Below, one piece after another: positions 12,417 to 20,811 of a stretch of DNA of 38,745 bases; within the stretch, counting starts at the first letter, position 1; each line of letters opens with the position of its first letter. The notes under the pieces were generated by a model, which ran no database searches, was not told the DNA's origin, and saw only the letters and a program-made list of their open reading frames with translations. A program made the position numbers and the translations under genes. Origin of the DNA: a virus; IMG/VR virus record IMGVR_UViG_3300046535_000219, positions 1-38,745 of that record; one strand, written 5' to 3'.

Positions 12417-12923
12417 ATGGCCGAACAAGGAGCCGATGGCGCAACGGTGATCACTCTGCCCGTCGTTTGCCAATTGTTGATGCTGTCGCGGCAGCGCGTC
12501 GATCAGCTAGTGGCGAGCGGGCACATCAAGAAAGTCGGGCGCGGCGAATACTCGCTTGTGGACGCCGTGCAAGGATACATCCGCTTCCTGCGGGACGAGG
12601 CGCATCAGAAGACGATGACGGCGGCAGATAGCCGCGTGCGCGATGCGAGGGCACGTGATATCGAAGTGCGAACGGCGCAGCGGCTCAGTCGCCTTGTTCC
12701 ACTCTCGGTGTATGACGAAATGATCGACGGGTTCGCTGGTGTGGTACGGAGCGAATTCGCGGGACTTCCAGCGACGTGCACGCGCAATCTAATCGAGCGA
12801 CGGATCATAGAACGGGAAACGAATGCAAGACTACGTCGGATCGCCGAGTATGCAATGGCACAAGCAATACGCCTGGAGACGGTTCGCGGCGCTGATCATG
12901 CCATCGGAGCCGATGGAGCCTGA
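12417..12923 (+). CDS. Terminase small subunit (Nu1-like)
   Basis: 168 aa. ATG at 12417 follows CCAAGGAACCAAC. Residues ~13-58 (LPVVCQLLMLSRQRVDQLVA, then SGHIKKVGRGEYSLVDAV) are a winged MerR-like helix-turn-helix as in lambda gpNu1, which binds cos. Residues 60-160 are helical (KTMTAADSRVRDARARDIEV, a charged coiled coil) for oligomerisation and TerL contact. It heads the late rightward operon and is followed by a GpA-type large subunit, which supports the call. Its 3' end overlaps the terL frame by up to 101 bp. Confidence 0.85.
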   Translation: MAEQGADGATVITLPVVCQLLMLSRQRVDQLVASGHIKKVGRGEYSLVDAVQGYIRFLRDEAHQKTMTAADSRVRDARARDIEVRTAQRLSRLVPLSVYDEMIDGFAGVVRSEFAGLPATCTRNLIERRIIERETNARLRRIAEYAMAQAIRLETVRGADHAIGADGA

Positions 12924-14853
12924 CGTATGGGCGGCAGCAAATAGAACGTATCCTCCGACAGCGGCGATCCCTGGACCGCGCGATCCTTCGTTGACGCCGT
13001 ACGTGATCGAACCGGAACGCGCCATCGCATCCGGTGCATACAAGCGCATCGTGATGGTCTTTGGTGCGCAGACGGGAAAATCAGAAGCGATGCTCGATGT
13101 CGCAGGGCAGCGGCTCGATCAGCGTCCCGGCCCAATCCTTTACGTCGGCCCCAATAAACAATTCCTCTCGGAGCAATTCGAGCCGCGCGTGATGTCGTTG
13201 CTGGACGAAGCGCCAACATTGATGGCGAAAGTCGCACGCGGGAAACGGATGACGAAGACGCGCAAGGTTGTTGCCGGTGTTCCATTCCGCCTCGCGCATT
13301 CAGGATCATCGACGGCACTGAAGTCCGATCCGGCGGTGCTGGCGTTGGTCGATGAATATGACGAGATGCGCGACAATGTGAATAACCAAGGAGGGCCGCT
13401 TGGATTGGTCGAACGGCGCGGCGACACCTATGCGGACTTCGTTTGCGTGGTGACATCGACGCCAAAGCGCGGCAGGGTCGGTCCAGCAAAGGACGAAGCA
13501 AGCGGATTGCATTTTTGGGAAGTCGCCGTCGCGGATGATATCGAAAGTCCGATCTGGCAGCTATGGCAGCAAGGAACGCGTCACCATTGGTGCTGGCCTT
13601 GTCCGATGTGCGGCGAGTATTTCGTTCCGCGCTTCAATCTACTCCGCTTTCCTCTGAAGGCGACGCCACTCGAAGCGGCGCGCGAGACGTTCCTTGAGTG
13701 TCCCAATTGCAGCGGCGTGATCGATGACGCGCACAAGGCTGAGATGAATTCACGCGGGCACTATGCTGCGCCGGGGCAGAAGATCAGCAAGAACGGCGAA
13801 GTGCATGGCGATCCGCCTGAAACAAAGACGATGTCTTTTTGGGTATCGGGACTTGCTTCGCCATTCGTCACCTTCGGGGAGCGCATCAGCGTCTTGGTCG
13901 AGGCGCAGCAATCCGGCGACGATGCGATGGTGCAGCAAGCAATCAACGCAGGCTTCGGCGAGCTATACTCGCCCGGTGGCGGCGAGGTTCCAGAGTGGGT
14001 CGAGATCAAGGAAAAGTCGCGCGGGTCGAGCTATCAGCGCGGCGAGGTTCCAGAAGACGTGCTCTATCTGACGCTGGCGTGCGACGTGCAGCGGCATTCC
14101 ATTCCCTGGACCATACGGGGATGGGGAGCGCGGGCCACGTCTTGGTTGGTCAACTACGGGTATCTGCGTGGGGACACTACCGAGGAAGAAATCTGGAATG
14201 CCCTTGGTGATCTGGTAACGCAGCCGGTCGATGGCGTTCCGATCAAGCTCGCCTTCATCGACAGCGGCTTTCGTCCAGGCAAGACCGATACGCTTCCCTT
14301 GAACCGGGTTTATGAGTTCTGCCGACGCTTTATGCGGCGCGTGCGCCCTACCAAGGGATCGTCCACGCCGATGCGAACGCCGCTGATCTTCAGCAAGATC
14401 GAAGTGAGCCGCAAGGACGGGAAGGCCGCAAAATTCGGGCTGGACCTTGTTCGCCTCGATACCGATCACTGGAAAAGTTGGGTCCATGAACGCTTGCGCT
14501 GGCCAGACGAGCATGTCGGCGGATGGCACGTCTTCAAAGGAGTTGATGATGATTATTGCCATCAACTTGTTTCGGAAGCTCGTCTAAAACAGCCAACCGG
14601 CCGCGTCGAATGGGTCCAGCGGAGCCGCGACAACCACTTCCTTGATTGCGAGGCGATGCAGGCGGCGGCAGGATATTTGCTCAATGTGCAACGTATCCCC
14701 TTGCAAAAGCTCAAGGAGCGGCCTACAGGGGAAGTCGGCACGAAGCCGGAAACCCCGCCCAAGGACAATCCAGACCCGACGCCGCAGCCGCCGATAGTGC
14801 AATTGCGCAGGCGTACGAGGCGAATTATCAGGTCGAATTACCTTGGAGCTTGA
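12823..14853 (+). CDS. Terminase large subunit, lambda GpA family
   Basis: 676 aa from the first ATG. Walker A is GAQTGKSE (81-88), Walker B LALVDEYDE (173-181). Two CxxC pairs, C260/C263 and C293/C296, form the zinc-binding insert of the GpA family. The nuclease domain begins near YLTLACDVQ with D421. It packages DNA into proheads with TerS and cuts at the packaging site. No start has a good ribosome-binding site: ATG at 12823, 12850 and 12898 are possible. The last gives only a 26-bp overlap with terS but trims the N-terminal helix. The C-terminus is Pro-rich and basic. Confidence 0.93.
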   Translation: MQDYVGSPSMQWHKQYAWRRFAALIMPSEPMEPDVWAAANRTYPPTAAIPGPRDPSLTPYVIEPERAIASGAYKRIVMVFGAQTGKSEAMLDVAGQRLDQRPGPILYVGPNKQFLSEQFEPRVMSLLDEAPTLMAKVARGKRMTKTRKVVAGVPFRLAHSGSSTALKSDPAVLALVDEYDEMRDNVNNQGGPLGLVERRGDTYADFVCVVTSTPKRGRVGPAKDEASGLHFWEVAVADDIESPIWQLWQQGTRHHWCWPCPMCGEYFVPRFNLLRFPLKATPLEAARETFLECPNCSGVIDDAHKAEMNSRGHYAAPGQKISKNGEVHGDPPETKTMSFWVSGLASPFVTFGERISVLVEAQQSGDDAMVQQAINAGFGELYSPGGGEVPEWVEIKEKSRGSSYQRGEVPEDVLYLTLACDVQRHSIPWTIRGWGARATSWLVNYGYLRGDTTEEEIWNALGDLVTQPVDGVPIKLAFIDSGFRPGKTDTLPLNRVYEFCRRFMRRVRPTKGSSTPMRTPLIFSKIEVSRKDGKAAKFGLDLVRLDTDHWKSWVHERLRWPDEHVGGWHVFKGVDDDYCHQLVSEARLKQPTGRVEWVQRSRDNHFLDCEAMQAAAGYLLNVQRIPLQKLKERPTGEVGTKPETPPKDNPDPTPQPPIVQLRRRTRRIIRSNYLGA

Positions 14854-14864
14854 CGGCTCCGCTC

Positions 14865-15191
14865 ATGCCAATCCTGAAGAGGACCCAAGGAACGCCGCTG
14901 CCGCCGACCGATGCGCAGCGCGCGATGGTGCGCAAGTTGGCGTCCCGCACCACTATCGATCTTGCTCCCGAAACTCCAGAACAAATCCTTGGTCAGATCA
15001 CTGCGCTCAAAGCGGTGATCTTTTCCGGCGTCAATAGCGCGGGCTACGGCGACAAGCGCACTGAGTTTCGTTCGCTCGCGGAACTGCGGCAAATCCTGAA
15101 CGGGCTGGAAGAGGATTTGGCGGAATTACTTGGATACGGTGGGCGCATTCGTCAGATCAGGATGACCACGCAAGCCGACAAAGGTTTGTAG
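14865..15191 (+). CDS. Head-tail joining protein, gpW-like
   Basis: 108 aa from ATG 14865, 11 bp after terL. The C-terminal half (EQILGQITALKAVIFSGVNS, then GYGDKRTEFRSLAELRQILN) matches the gpW fold: helix, beta-hairpin with a basic-aromatic turn, then helix. gpW seals the portal after packaging and is the base for gpFII. It lies between terL and portal, as in lambda. The N-terminal 35 residues are an extension relative to lambda gpW (68 aa). Confidence 0.8.
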   Translation: MPILKRTQGTPLPPTDAQRAMVRKLASRTTIDLAPETPEQILGQITALKAVIFSGVNSAGYGDKRTEFRSLAELRQILNGLEEDLAELLGYGGRIRQIRMTTQADKGL

Positions 15192-15193
15192 TC

Positions 15194-16780
15194 ATGGGCA
15201 TCGTTCGTGACGCGTTGTCGGAAGGCATTCTTGGTAGGTTCATTTCGCGCACCGGGAAGCGCGCCAGCAACTATTACGACGGCGCGGGGCAGCGGCGGCG
15301 GCTCAAATCTTGGATGCCGACGCAGTACACCACCAACGTCATCATGTCGGCGACAGGAGCCTTGCTGCGCTCGCGTGCGCGCGATGCGATGCGGAACAAT
15401 CCGCACGCCAACGCCGCCTGCGAGAGCTTCACCGCGAACCTGATCGGCACCGGCATCAAGCCATCGTCCTTGATTGAAGATGATCCCGATCTACGCCAAG
15501 CGGTGATGCAGCTATGGCTTGATTGGACCGACGAGGCGGACGCGGACGGCATCGCCGACTTCTACGGGATGCAGACCATCGTGGCGCGTTCCTTGTTTGA
15601 GGGCGGCGAATGCTTCGTGCGCTTTCGCAACCGCAGACCGGAGGACGGCTTCAAGGTCCCGCTGCAAATTCAATTGCTCGAAAGCGACATGTGCCCGTAC
15701 TGGTTCAATCAACAGGCCGCGAACGGCAATTGGATCATGAACGGCATCGAGCTTGATGCGATTGGTCGCCGTGCGGCGTACTGGTTCTATCCGGTGCATC
15801 CAGGCGACTTTCCCATCGAGCAACCAATCGCATCGATTTACCCTGTACGCATCCCGGCTTCTGAAATCCTGCACATCTTCAAGTGCACGCGTCCGGGGCA
15901 GATGCGCGGCGTTCCATTGGTCACGCCCGCATTGGTGCGGATGTTCTTGCTTGATCAGTACGATGACGCGGAACTGGAGCGCAAACGCATCTCCGCGATG
16001 TTCGCCGGTTTCATCACGACAGCGACGCCAGAGGACGTGATCCCGATTGACGGTCTGGATACGTCCGCGCCGCAAGAAGGAATTGGTCTTAGCGGACTTG
16101 AACCCGGCACGATGCAGACCTTGCTCCCCGGAGAGGACATCAAGTTTTCGGAGCCTGCTGATGTCGGCGGATCGTATGAGGCGTATCAGTATCGTCAACA
16201 AGTCGCGCTCTACGGAGCGTTGGGCATTCCTTATTCTGTCGCCACATCCGATTTGCGACGAGCAAACTATTCATCCTTGCGCGGATCAATCGTGGAGTAC
16301 CGGCGCAAACTGGAACAGTTTCAGCACAATGTAATCGTCTATCAAATGTGCGTCCCGATCTGGCGACGATGGCTCGATACCGCCGTCCTTGCACAGGCGG
16401 TTGAAGTGAACGCGGGCGTTTACGTCGCCGACCAAGCAAGCTATCAGCGCGCGAAGTGGATACCGCAGCGCAACGATTGGGTTGATCCACTCAAGGACCG
16501 GCAGGCTGAAAAGCTCGCCGTCGATGCAGGCTTCAAGTCGCGCAGCGATGTTGTTGAAGCCGAAGGATCGGACCCGGAGGAAAACGACCGGCGTATTGCT
16601 GAGGACAAGGAGCGGGCAGAAGAGCTTGATCTGGTCTTCCCCGTTGTCTACGCGGCGGCAAATCAACCGATGTCTCCGAGCGATCAAGCATCGGCCGATG
16701 CAGCGAACCAAGCCGCGCAGGACGCCGCTCAAGAAGCCGCGCAGGAGCAAGCCGATCAAGATGCCGCAGATGCGGCGTGA
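15194..16780 (+). CDS. Portal protein, lambda family
   Basis: 528 aa; ATG two bases after the gpW-like stop. It has hallmarks of PF05136: the early segment RSRARDAMRNNPHANAACES, then LIGTGIKPSS; the central FEGGECFVRFRNRRPEDGFK; and RRANYSSLRGSIVEYRR late in the core. It forms the dodecameric ring through which DNA is packaged and ejected. The C-terminal ~40 residues are Ala/Gln/Asp-rich and probably disordered. It precedes the protease directly, as expected for a lambda-type head cassette. Confidence 0.94.
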   Translation: MGIVRDALSEGILGRFISRTGKRASNYYDGAGQRRRLKSWMPTQYTTNVIMSATGALLRSRARDAMRNNPHANAACESFTANLIGTGIKPSSLIEDDPDLRQAVMQLWLDWTDEADADGIADFYGMQTIVARSLFEGGECFVRFRNRRPEDGFKVPLQIQLLESDMCPYWFNQQAANGNWIMNGIELDAIGRRAAYWFYPVHPGDFPIEQPIASIYPVRIPASEILHIFKCTRPGQMRGVPLVTPALVRMFLLDQYDDAELERKRISAMFAGFITTATPEDVIPIDGLDTSAPQEGIGLSGLEPGTMQTLLPGEDIKFSEPADVGGSYEAYQYRQQVALYGALGIPYSVATSDLRRANYSSLRGSIVEYRRKLEQFQHNVIVYQMCVPIWRRWLDTAVLAQAVEVNAGVYVADQASYQRAKWIPQRNDWVDPLKDRQAEKLAVDAGFKSRSDVVEAEGSDPEENDRRIAEDKERAEELDLVFPVVYAAANQPMSPSDQASADAANQAAQDAAQEAAQEQADQDAADAA

Positions 16781-16796
16781 GCATAGGAGTTTGAAC

Positions 16797-17795
16797 ATGC
16801 GCCATTGGTTCACGATGAAAGCGGAAGACAAGGTTGGGGAAATCCTGATCTATGACGAGATCGGCAAATCCTTTTGGGGCGACGATACCGTCACCGCCAA
16901 GCAATTCATCGATGACCTTGCTGCGCTTGGCGAGCTTAACGCGCTCACGCTTCGCATCAATTCGCCGGGCGGCGATGTGTTTGATGGTGTTGCAATTCAC
17001 AATGCGATCAAGAACCATTCGGCGGAAGTGACGGCGATGGTCGATGGCATCGCTGCGTCGGCCGCGTCCTTCATCGCGATGGCGGCGGATAAGATCGTGA
17101 TGCCGTCCAACTCCTTCATGCTGATCCACGGCGCATCCGGTTTCTCGATGGGCAACGCTGACGACATGCGCGCGACGGCCGACGACCTTGATCGCATCGA
17201 CAAGTCCTTGACCGCGACCTACGCCACCCGCTCGAAGTCAACGCAGGCCAAGGTCAAAGCGCTGATGAAGGAAGATCGCCTCATGAGCGCGGACGAGGCC
17301 CACAAACTTGGCTTCGCCGACGAAGTCACCGAAGCGGTCGAGATGACGGCGAAGTTCTCCTTGAGACTATTGCCGAAGGCGGCGGCGGATCGCTTCCGCG
17401 CCGAGACAGGGACCGAGCAAGGTGACCCGCCGTCCCCTGCGCCGGAACCTGAGAAGCCGGTGGAACAGCCGGTTGCTCCACCGGCTTCGCCGCCGATCAA
17501 GGAACAGCCGACAGCGCAGATCGTGACGCTCGCCAAGCAGCAAGGCATCGAAGAGCATCGCGCGTACGTGTCCAGCGTCACTGATCTGTGCACGCTGGCG
17601 AATGCGGCTGATCGCGTCGGCGGCTACGTGCGGGCGAATACTCCCGTCGATCAAGTGCGCAAGGAGTTGTTGACGATGCGAGCGGCCGATCCGCCAGTGA
17701 CGCCGCACCATCCGATGTTGCCGGGCAAGGAAGCGGTGACGACATCGATGTGGGACAAGGTCACTGACAAGATCAATGCCCGCTTCAAGAAGTGA
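16797..17795 (+). CDS. ClpP-like prohead protease
   Basis: 332 aa. ATG 16797 with AGGAG ten bases upstream is preferred to a much longer in-frame opening inside the portal gene. Serine protease of the ClpP/S49 type: oxyanion loop SPGGDV (56-61), nucleophile S88 in GIAAS, H111 in LIHGAS, and D160 in KEDRLMSADEA, matching the ClpP triad. Residues ~190-330 are a Pro/Ala-rich tail followed by a helical segment that may act as the internal scaffold, since no separate scaffold gene follows. It processes prohead proteins during capsid maturation. Confidence 0.93.
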   Translation: MRHWFTMKAEDKVGEILIYDEIGKSFWGDDTVTAKQFIDDLAALGELNALTLRINSPGGDVFDGVAIHNAIKNHSAEVTAMVDGIAASAASFIAMAADKIVMPSNSFMLIHGASGFSMGNADDMRATADDLDRIDKSLTATYATRSKSTQAKVKALMKEDRLMSADEAHKLGFADEVTEAVEMTAKFSLRLLPKAAADRFRAETGTEQGDPPSPAPEPEKPVEQPVAPPASPPIKEQPTAQIVTLAKQQGIEEHRAYVSSVTDLCTLANAADRVGGYVRANTPVDQVRKELLTMRAADPPVTPHHPMLPGKEAVTTSMWDKVTDKINARFKK

Positions 17796-17822
17796 AACAA
17801 GGAAAATCAGAAGGAGTTGGAT

Positions 17823-18494
17823 ATGAGCGACACATACGGGGATGCACGTCACAATCCCAAGGTTGATCCGAAGCACGCCGCCGAAGAGCAACGCAAGGCG
17901 GAAGAGAAGCGCCGCGTCGAGGGCGAGAAAAAAGCCGACGAGGGCCGTGCCCTTGTTCATGAGCGTGAGATCAAGGCCGCAGAAGACAAATTCAAACTCG
18001 AAGAGGCTGAGATCGCGGCCAAGCGCGAGGCGGACGCGGAGAGGGCCAAGGAAGCGGAGCGACTTGCTGCGCTTTCCCCGGAGGAACGCGACGCTGTAGT
18101 CACGCCGTTTGCCGCCAGCGTGCCGCACTTCACGGTATTGACTGAGCCGCATCACAGCGCGGAATTCATTCTGTCGGAGGGCAATGGCGCGATCTCGCGC
18201 GACGCCGCCTACTTCGCCGATCCAACAACTATCTACGTTGGGATGCCGGTCAAGTTTTCGGCGGCGGCAACGGCGACGCAACCGGCGACCTACGTTCCGG
18301 CTGCGGTAGGAGCGGATTGCAATGCGCTCTGCATCTACGCTGGCGGCACGATCCCCGGTGAAGGACTGCGCACCGCGATCATCGCGCGTAATGCTGAAGT
18401 CAACAAGAACTTGATCTCATGGGGCGCGATCACTGCGCCTGAACAGGTCATCGGACTTCAGACGCTCAAAGCCGCTGGCATCATCGCCCGCTGA
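17823..18494 (+). CDS. Head decoration protein (gpD-like) with charged N-terminal extension
   Basis: 223 aa; ATG at 17823, six bases after AAGGAG. Residues ~1-85 are a highly charged Lys/Glu/Arg coiled coil (EEQRKAEEKRRVEGEKKADE). Residues ~95-223 match the lambda gpD/HDPD fold (HFTVLTEPHHSAEFILSEGN, ending in TIPGEGLRTAIIARNAEVNK and LISWGAITAP). gpD trimers cement the expanded capsid. The extension roughly doubles the protein and is not part of lambda gpD (110 aa); it could serve as scaffold or bind DNA or capsid. It lies between protease and major capsid, as in lambda. Confidence 0.85.
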   Translation: MSDTYGDARHNPKVDPKHAAEEQRKAEEKRRVEGEKKADEGRALVHEREIKAAEDKFKLEEAEIAAKREADAERAKEAERLAALSPEERDAVVTPFAASVPHFTVLTEPHHSAEFILSEGNGAISRDAAYFADPTTIYVGMPVKFSAAATATQPATYVPAAVGADCNALCIYAGGTIPGEGLRTAIIARNAEVNKNLISWGAITAPEQVIGLQTLKAAGIIAR

Positions 18495-18535
18495 ACCCGC
18501 AACCGCGTCAAACGCATCAAACAAGGAACACGGAA

Positions 18536-19549
18536 ATGCTTGATATCTTTCGCGGCGATGGTTTCGGCGTGGTGCCGCTTTCAATCGCCATCAACAAGAT
18601 GTTGTTTCAGCCCGGTTACATCTCAAGTCGCGGACTGTTTCAGTCAACGTCAATCGCGCAGACATCGGTTGCTATCGAGGAAAAGAACAACATCCTGACC
18701 TTGATTGCTCCGTCGCCTCGCGGCGCTCCCGGTACGACTATCGCGAAGCCGCGTCGCGCCATGCGTATGCTTGGCGTCCCGCACTTCGAGATCAACGACG
18801 CCGTGATGGCAGAGGAAGTGCAGGGCGTGCGGCCATTCGGCGAGGAAACCGGAACAGAAAGCGTGATGACCAAGATCGCCGAGCGGATGCAGACCGCAGG
18901 GCAATCCTTGGAGTACACGCAGGAGCACGCCCGCGTTGGCGCGATCAAGGGGATCGTGACGTACGCGGACGGCACCGTGCTCAACCTGTTCGTGGAGTAC
19001 GGCATTACACCGCCCGCCGCGATCAACTTTCCGTTCAGTACAGCACCGGCGACAGGGAACATCAGGCAGATTTGCGCCAGCGTGATCCGCACGATGGGCA
19101 ACAACCTCGACGGTCAAGGTTTCAATGGCGTTGAGGCGATCTGCGGCGATGCGTTCTTCGATGCTCTTGTGTCCTGCGCCGAAGTTCGCGCCACCTACCT
19201 CAACCAACAGGATGCGTCACAGTTGCGATCCGGTTATGTCAGTGCTGGACAAGCGTGGGGATCGTTCACGTTTGGCGGCATCCTGTGGACCAACTATCGT
19301 GGCTACGCCCAAGGAGCCCCGATGGTCGAGACTGCGTCGGCGTATTTCTATCCGACCGGCGTGCCAAATCTGTTCCCGACCGTGTATGCGCCTGCGGACT
19401 ACATCGAGACGGTCAACACGATGGGTATTGCGCGCTACGTCAAGCAATATCCGATGCCGAACGACAAGGGCATTCACCTTGATACGCAGATGAACGGCTT
19501 GAATTTCTGTACTCGTCCTCTAGCGCTTCAGAAAGGATCGTTCTCCTAG
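18536..19549 (+). CDS. Major capsid protein, lambda gpE family
   Basis: 337 aa, in the usual range for gpE (341). Diagnostic segments are RMQTAGQSLEYTQEHARVGA, then IKGIV and DGTVLNLF, and a C-terminal block with APADYIETVNTMGIARYVKQ. It forms the HK97-fold shell. ATG 18536 follows ACAAGGAACACGGAA. A GC hairpin lies just after its stop, which may lower read-through into the cargo gene downstream. Confidence 0.95.
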   Translation: MLDIFRGDGFGVVPLSIAINKMLFQPGYISSRGLFQSTSIAQTSVAIEEKNNILTLIAPSPRGAPGTTIAKPRRAMRMLGVPHFEINDAVMAEEVQGVRPFGEETGTESVMTKIAERMQTAGQSLEYTQEHARVGAIKGIVTYADGTVLNLFVEYGITPPAAINFPFSTAPATGNIRQICASVIRTMGNNLDGQGFNGVEAICGDAFFDALVSCAEVRATYLNQQDASQLRSGYVSAGQAWGSFTFGGILWTNYRGYAQGAPMVETASAYFYPTGVPNLFPTVYAPADYIETVNTMGIARYVKQYPMPNDKGIHLDTQMNGLNFCTRPLALQKGSFS

Positions 19550-19569
19550 CTACCTTCCACGACTTGGTG

Positions 19570-19588
19570 CGGCGTGGGGATCACGCCG
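19570..19588 (+). terminator. Hairpin after major capsid gene
   Basis: CGGCGTG/CACGCCG, 7 bp, loop GGGAT, 20 bp past the capsid stop. It is followed by TACTCCTTTATTTG rather than a clean T-run, so it is at best a partial terminator or an mRNA-stabilising end for the abundant capsid transcript. Confidence 0.5.
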
Positions 19589-19614
19589 TACTCCTTTATT
19601 TGATTGGAGCGGAA

Positions 19615-19830
19615 ATGGTTGACGATCCAAGGCCCGAACCAATCATGCAGTTTTTCAACTACACGCATCTGCCAGCCGGTCTGCAAATGGTGAGCGCGCC
19701 TTTCCACAAGCTCGCGAGTTTGATTGTTGTCGAGTTGCCGAAAAATCCAGAGCGTACGGTGGCACTGCGCAAGTTGCTTGAAGCCAAAGACGCCGCAGTA
19801 AGAGCGGCGCTGTTCAAGGGACTGCCATGA
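19615..19830 (+). CDS. Small helical-hairpin protein, Acb2/Tad1-like candidate
   Basis: 71 aa from ATG 19615, chosen because GGAG lies upstream at 19606-19609. The core HLPAGLQMVSAPFHKLASLI, then LPKNPERTVALRKLLEAKDA ending AVRAAL, is two amphipathic helices separated by an LPxxxERT turn. This resembles a widespread phage family related in layout to the Acb2/Tad1 helical hairpin, whose members soak up cyclic nucleotide signals of CBASS/Thoeris. The match is from memory and pattern only. It is positioned directly after the capsid gene and coupled (ATGA) to the next head gene. Alternatively it is a minor structural protein. Confidence 0.55.
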   Translation: MVDDPRPEPIMQFFNYTHLPAGLQMVSAPFHKLASLIVVELPKNPERTVALRKLLEAKDAAVRAALFKGLP

Positions 19831-20210
19831 TCGACTTCGAAGCCTTGGTTCTCAGACCAGCGGGAGACATCTTCCAGATCGCGGTTGTCTATACGCCGAC
19901 CGTGAGCCAACCGGGCGTGCTGCCGTTCAAGACAAACGGCGTCTACTCGTCAACGAAGCTCGATGTGATCATGCAGAACGAGGCGATATTCTCCGATCAG
20001 CAAACGAAGTTGGATGTCAACCTTGCTGATTTCGCCGCGTACCCGCAGGAGGGCGACTTCGTCACCATCACCGATACGCGCCACCCGGCATGTGGAAAAC
20101 AGTTTTGGATTGGTGATCTGGACGAGGACGGGCAGGGCGGCGGCTCCTTGATGCTGCGTCTCAAAGAACCGGCAGATGAAATCAATCCGTACATGAGACA
20201 GCGCGCATGA
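19827..20210 (+). CDS. Head-tail joining protein, gpFII-like
   Basis: 127 aa, close to lambda gpFII (117). Beta-rich; SSTKLDVIMQNEAIFSDQQT and the C-terminal FWIGDLDEDGQGGGSLMLRL fit the FII/phage-attachment fold. Its start overlaps the preceding gene by 4 bp (ATGA) and its stop overlaps the next start. The position between capsid and tail genes matches FII, which joins the completed head to the tail. Moderate certainty on family. Confidence 0.7.
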   Translation: MIDFEALVLRPAGDIFQIAVVYTPTVSQPGVLPFKTNGVYSSTKLDVIMQNEAIFSDQQTKLDVNLADFAAYPQEGDFVTITDTRHPACGKQFWIGDLDEDGQGGGSLMLRLKEPADEINPYMRQRA

Positions 20211-20773
20211 GCAACTACGCCAGCATTATTCACGCGAAGGCGATGGAGCTTGCGAAAGGCGGCCTTGGTCCGCTGTTCAGGACTTACAGATCGACACCGA
20301 TGCTACAGATACAGCCGGGCGATCTTCCGGTCCTTGCTATTCACATTCTGCGCGAACGTCGCTTACAGGACGGGCAGGCCAATCAAACCGTACCGCATTT
20401 CAAGCACTCGTTGACGATTGGCTTCTCAGGTGCGGTGCACGTACAGACCGACAAGCAGGATCAGTTGCAAGACCTTGAAGAGACTATGAGCCTGCTCGAT
20501 GACATCCTGTTGTGCGATCCAAGGTTCGTGAACCTTGTTGAGGGCGTAACCGAGATGGATCGCGTTTCGCAGTATGCAAAGGTTGGTGAAACAACCTTGT
20601 TCGAAATCCGCGTCGAGATGGTGATGGAGTTCTCCAGCCGCTTCGAGCCGACGATTGATGACGATCTAAAGACCGTGCACGTAACCACGCAGTATCCAGA
20701 CAAGGCGCACGTTGACAGCGGAACGCCGCAGATCGAAGCCGAGTACACAATCGAAACAGACAGCGGACCTTGA
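20207..20773 (+). CDS. Tail terminator/completion protein
   Basis: 188 aa. The N-terminus SNYASIIHAKAMELAKGGLG has the helix seen in gpU/gpZ-like terminators; PMLQIQPGDLPVLAIHILRE is the first strand pair. The middle contains FSGAVHVQT followed by the helix LQDLEETMSLLDDILLCDPR. It probably caps the tail tube at the head end. Position immediately before the sheath gene supports this. It overlaps its upstream neighbour by 4 bp. Sequence identity to any named family is not obvious. Confidence 0.65.
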   Translation: MSNYASIIHAKAMELAKGGLGPLFRTYRSTPMLQIQPGDLPVLAIHILRERRLQDGQANQTVPHFKHSLTIGFSGAVHVQTDKQDQLQDLEETMSLLDDILLCDPRFVNLVEGVTEMDRVSQYAKVGETTLFEIRVEMVMEFSSRFEPTIDDDLKTVHVTTQYPDKAHVDSGTPQIEAEYTIETDSGP

Positions 20774-20811
20774 TAGGCCGCACCAACCCCGGACCAAGAA
20801 GGAGAGCGACC

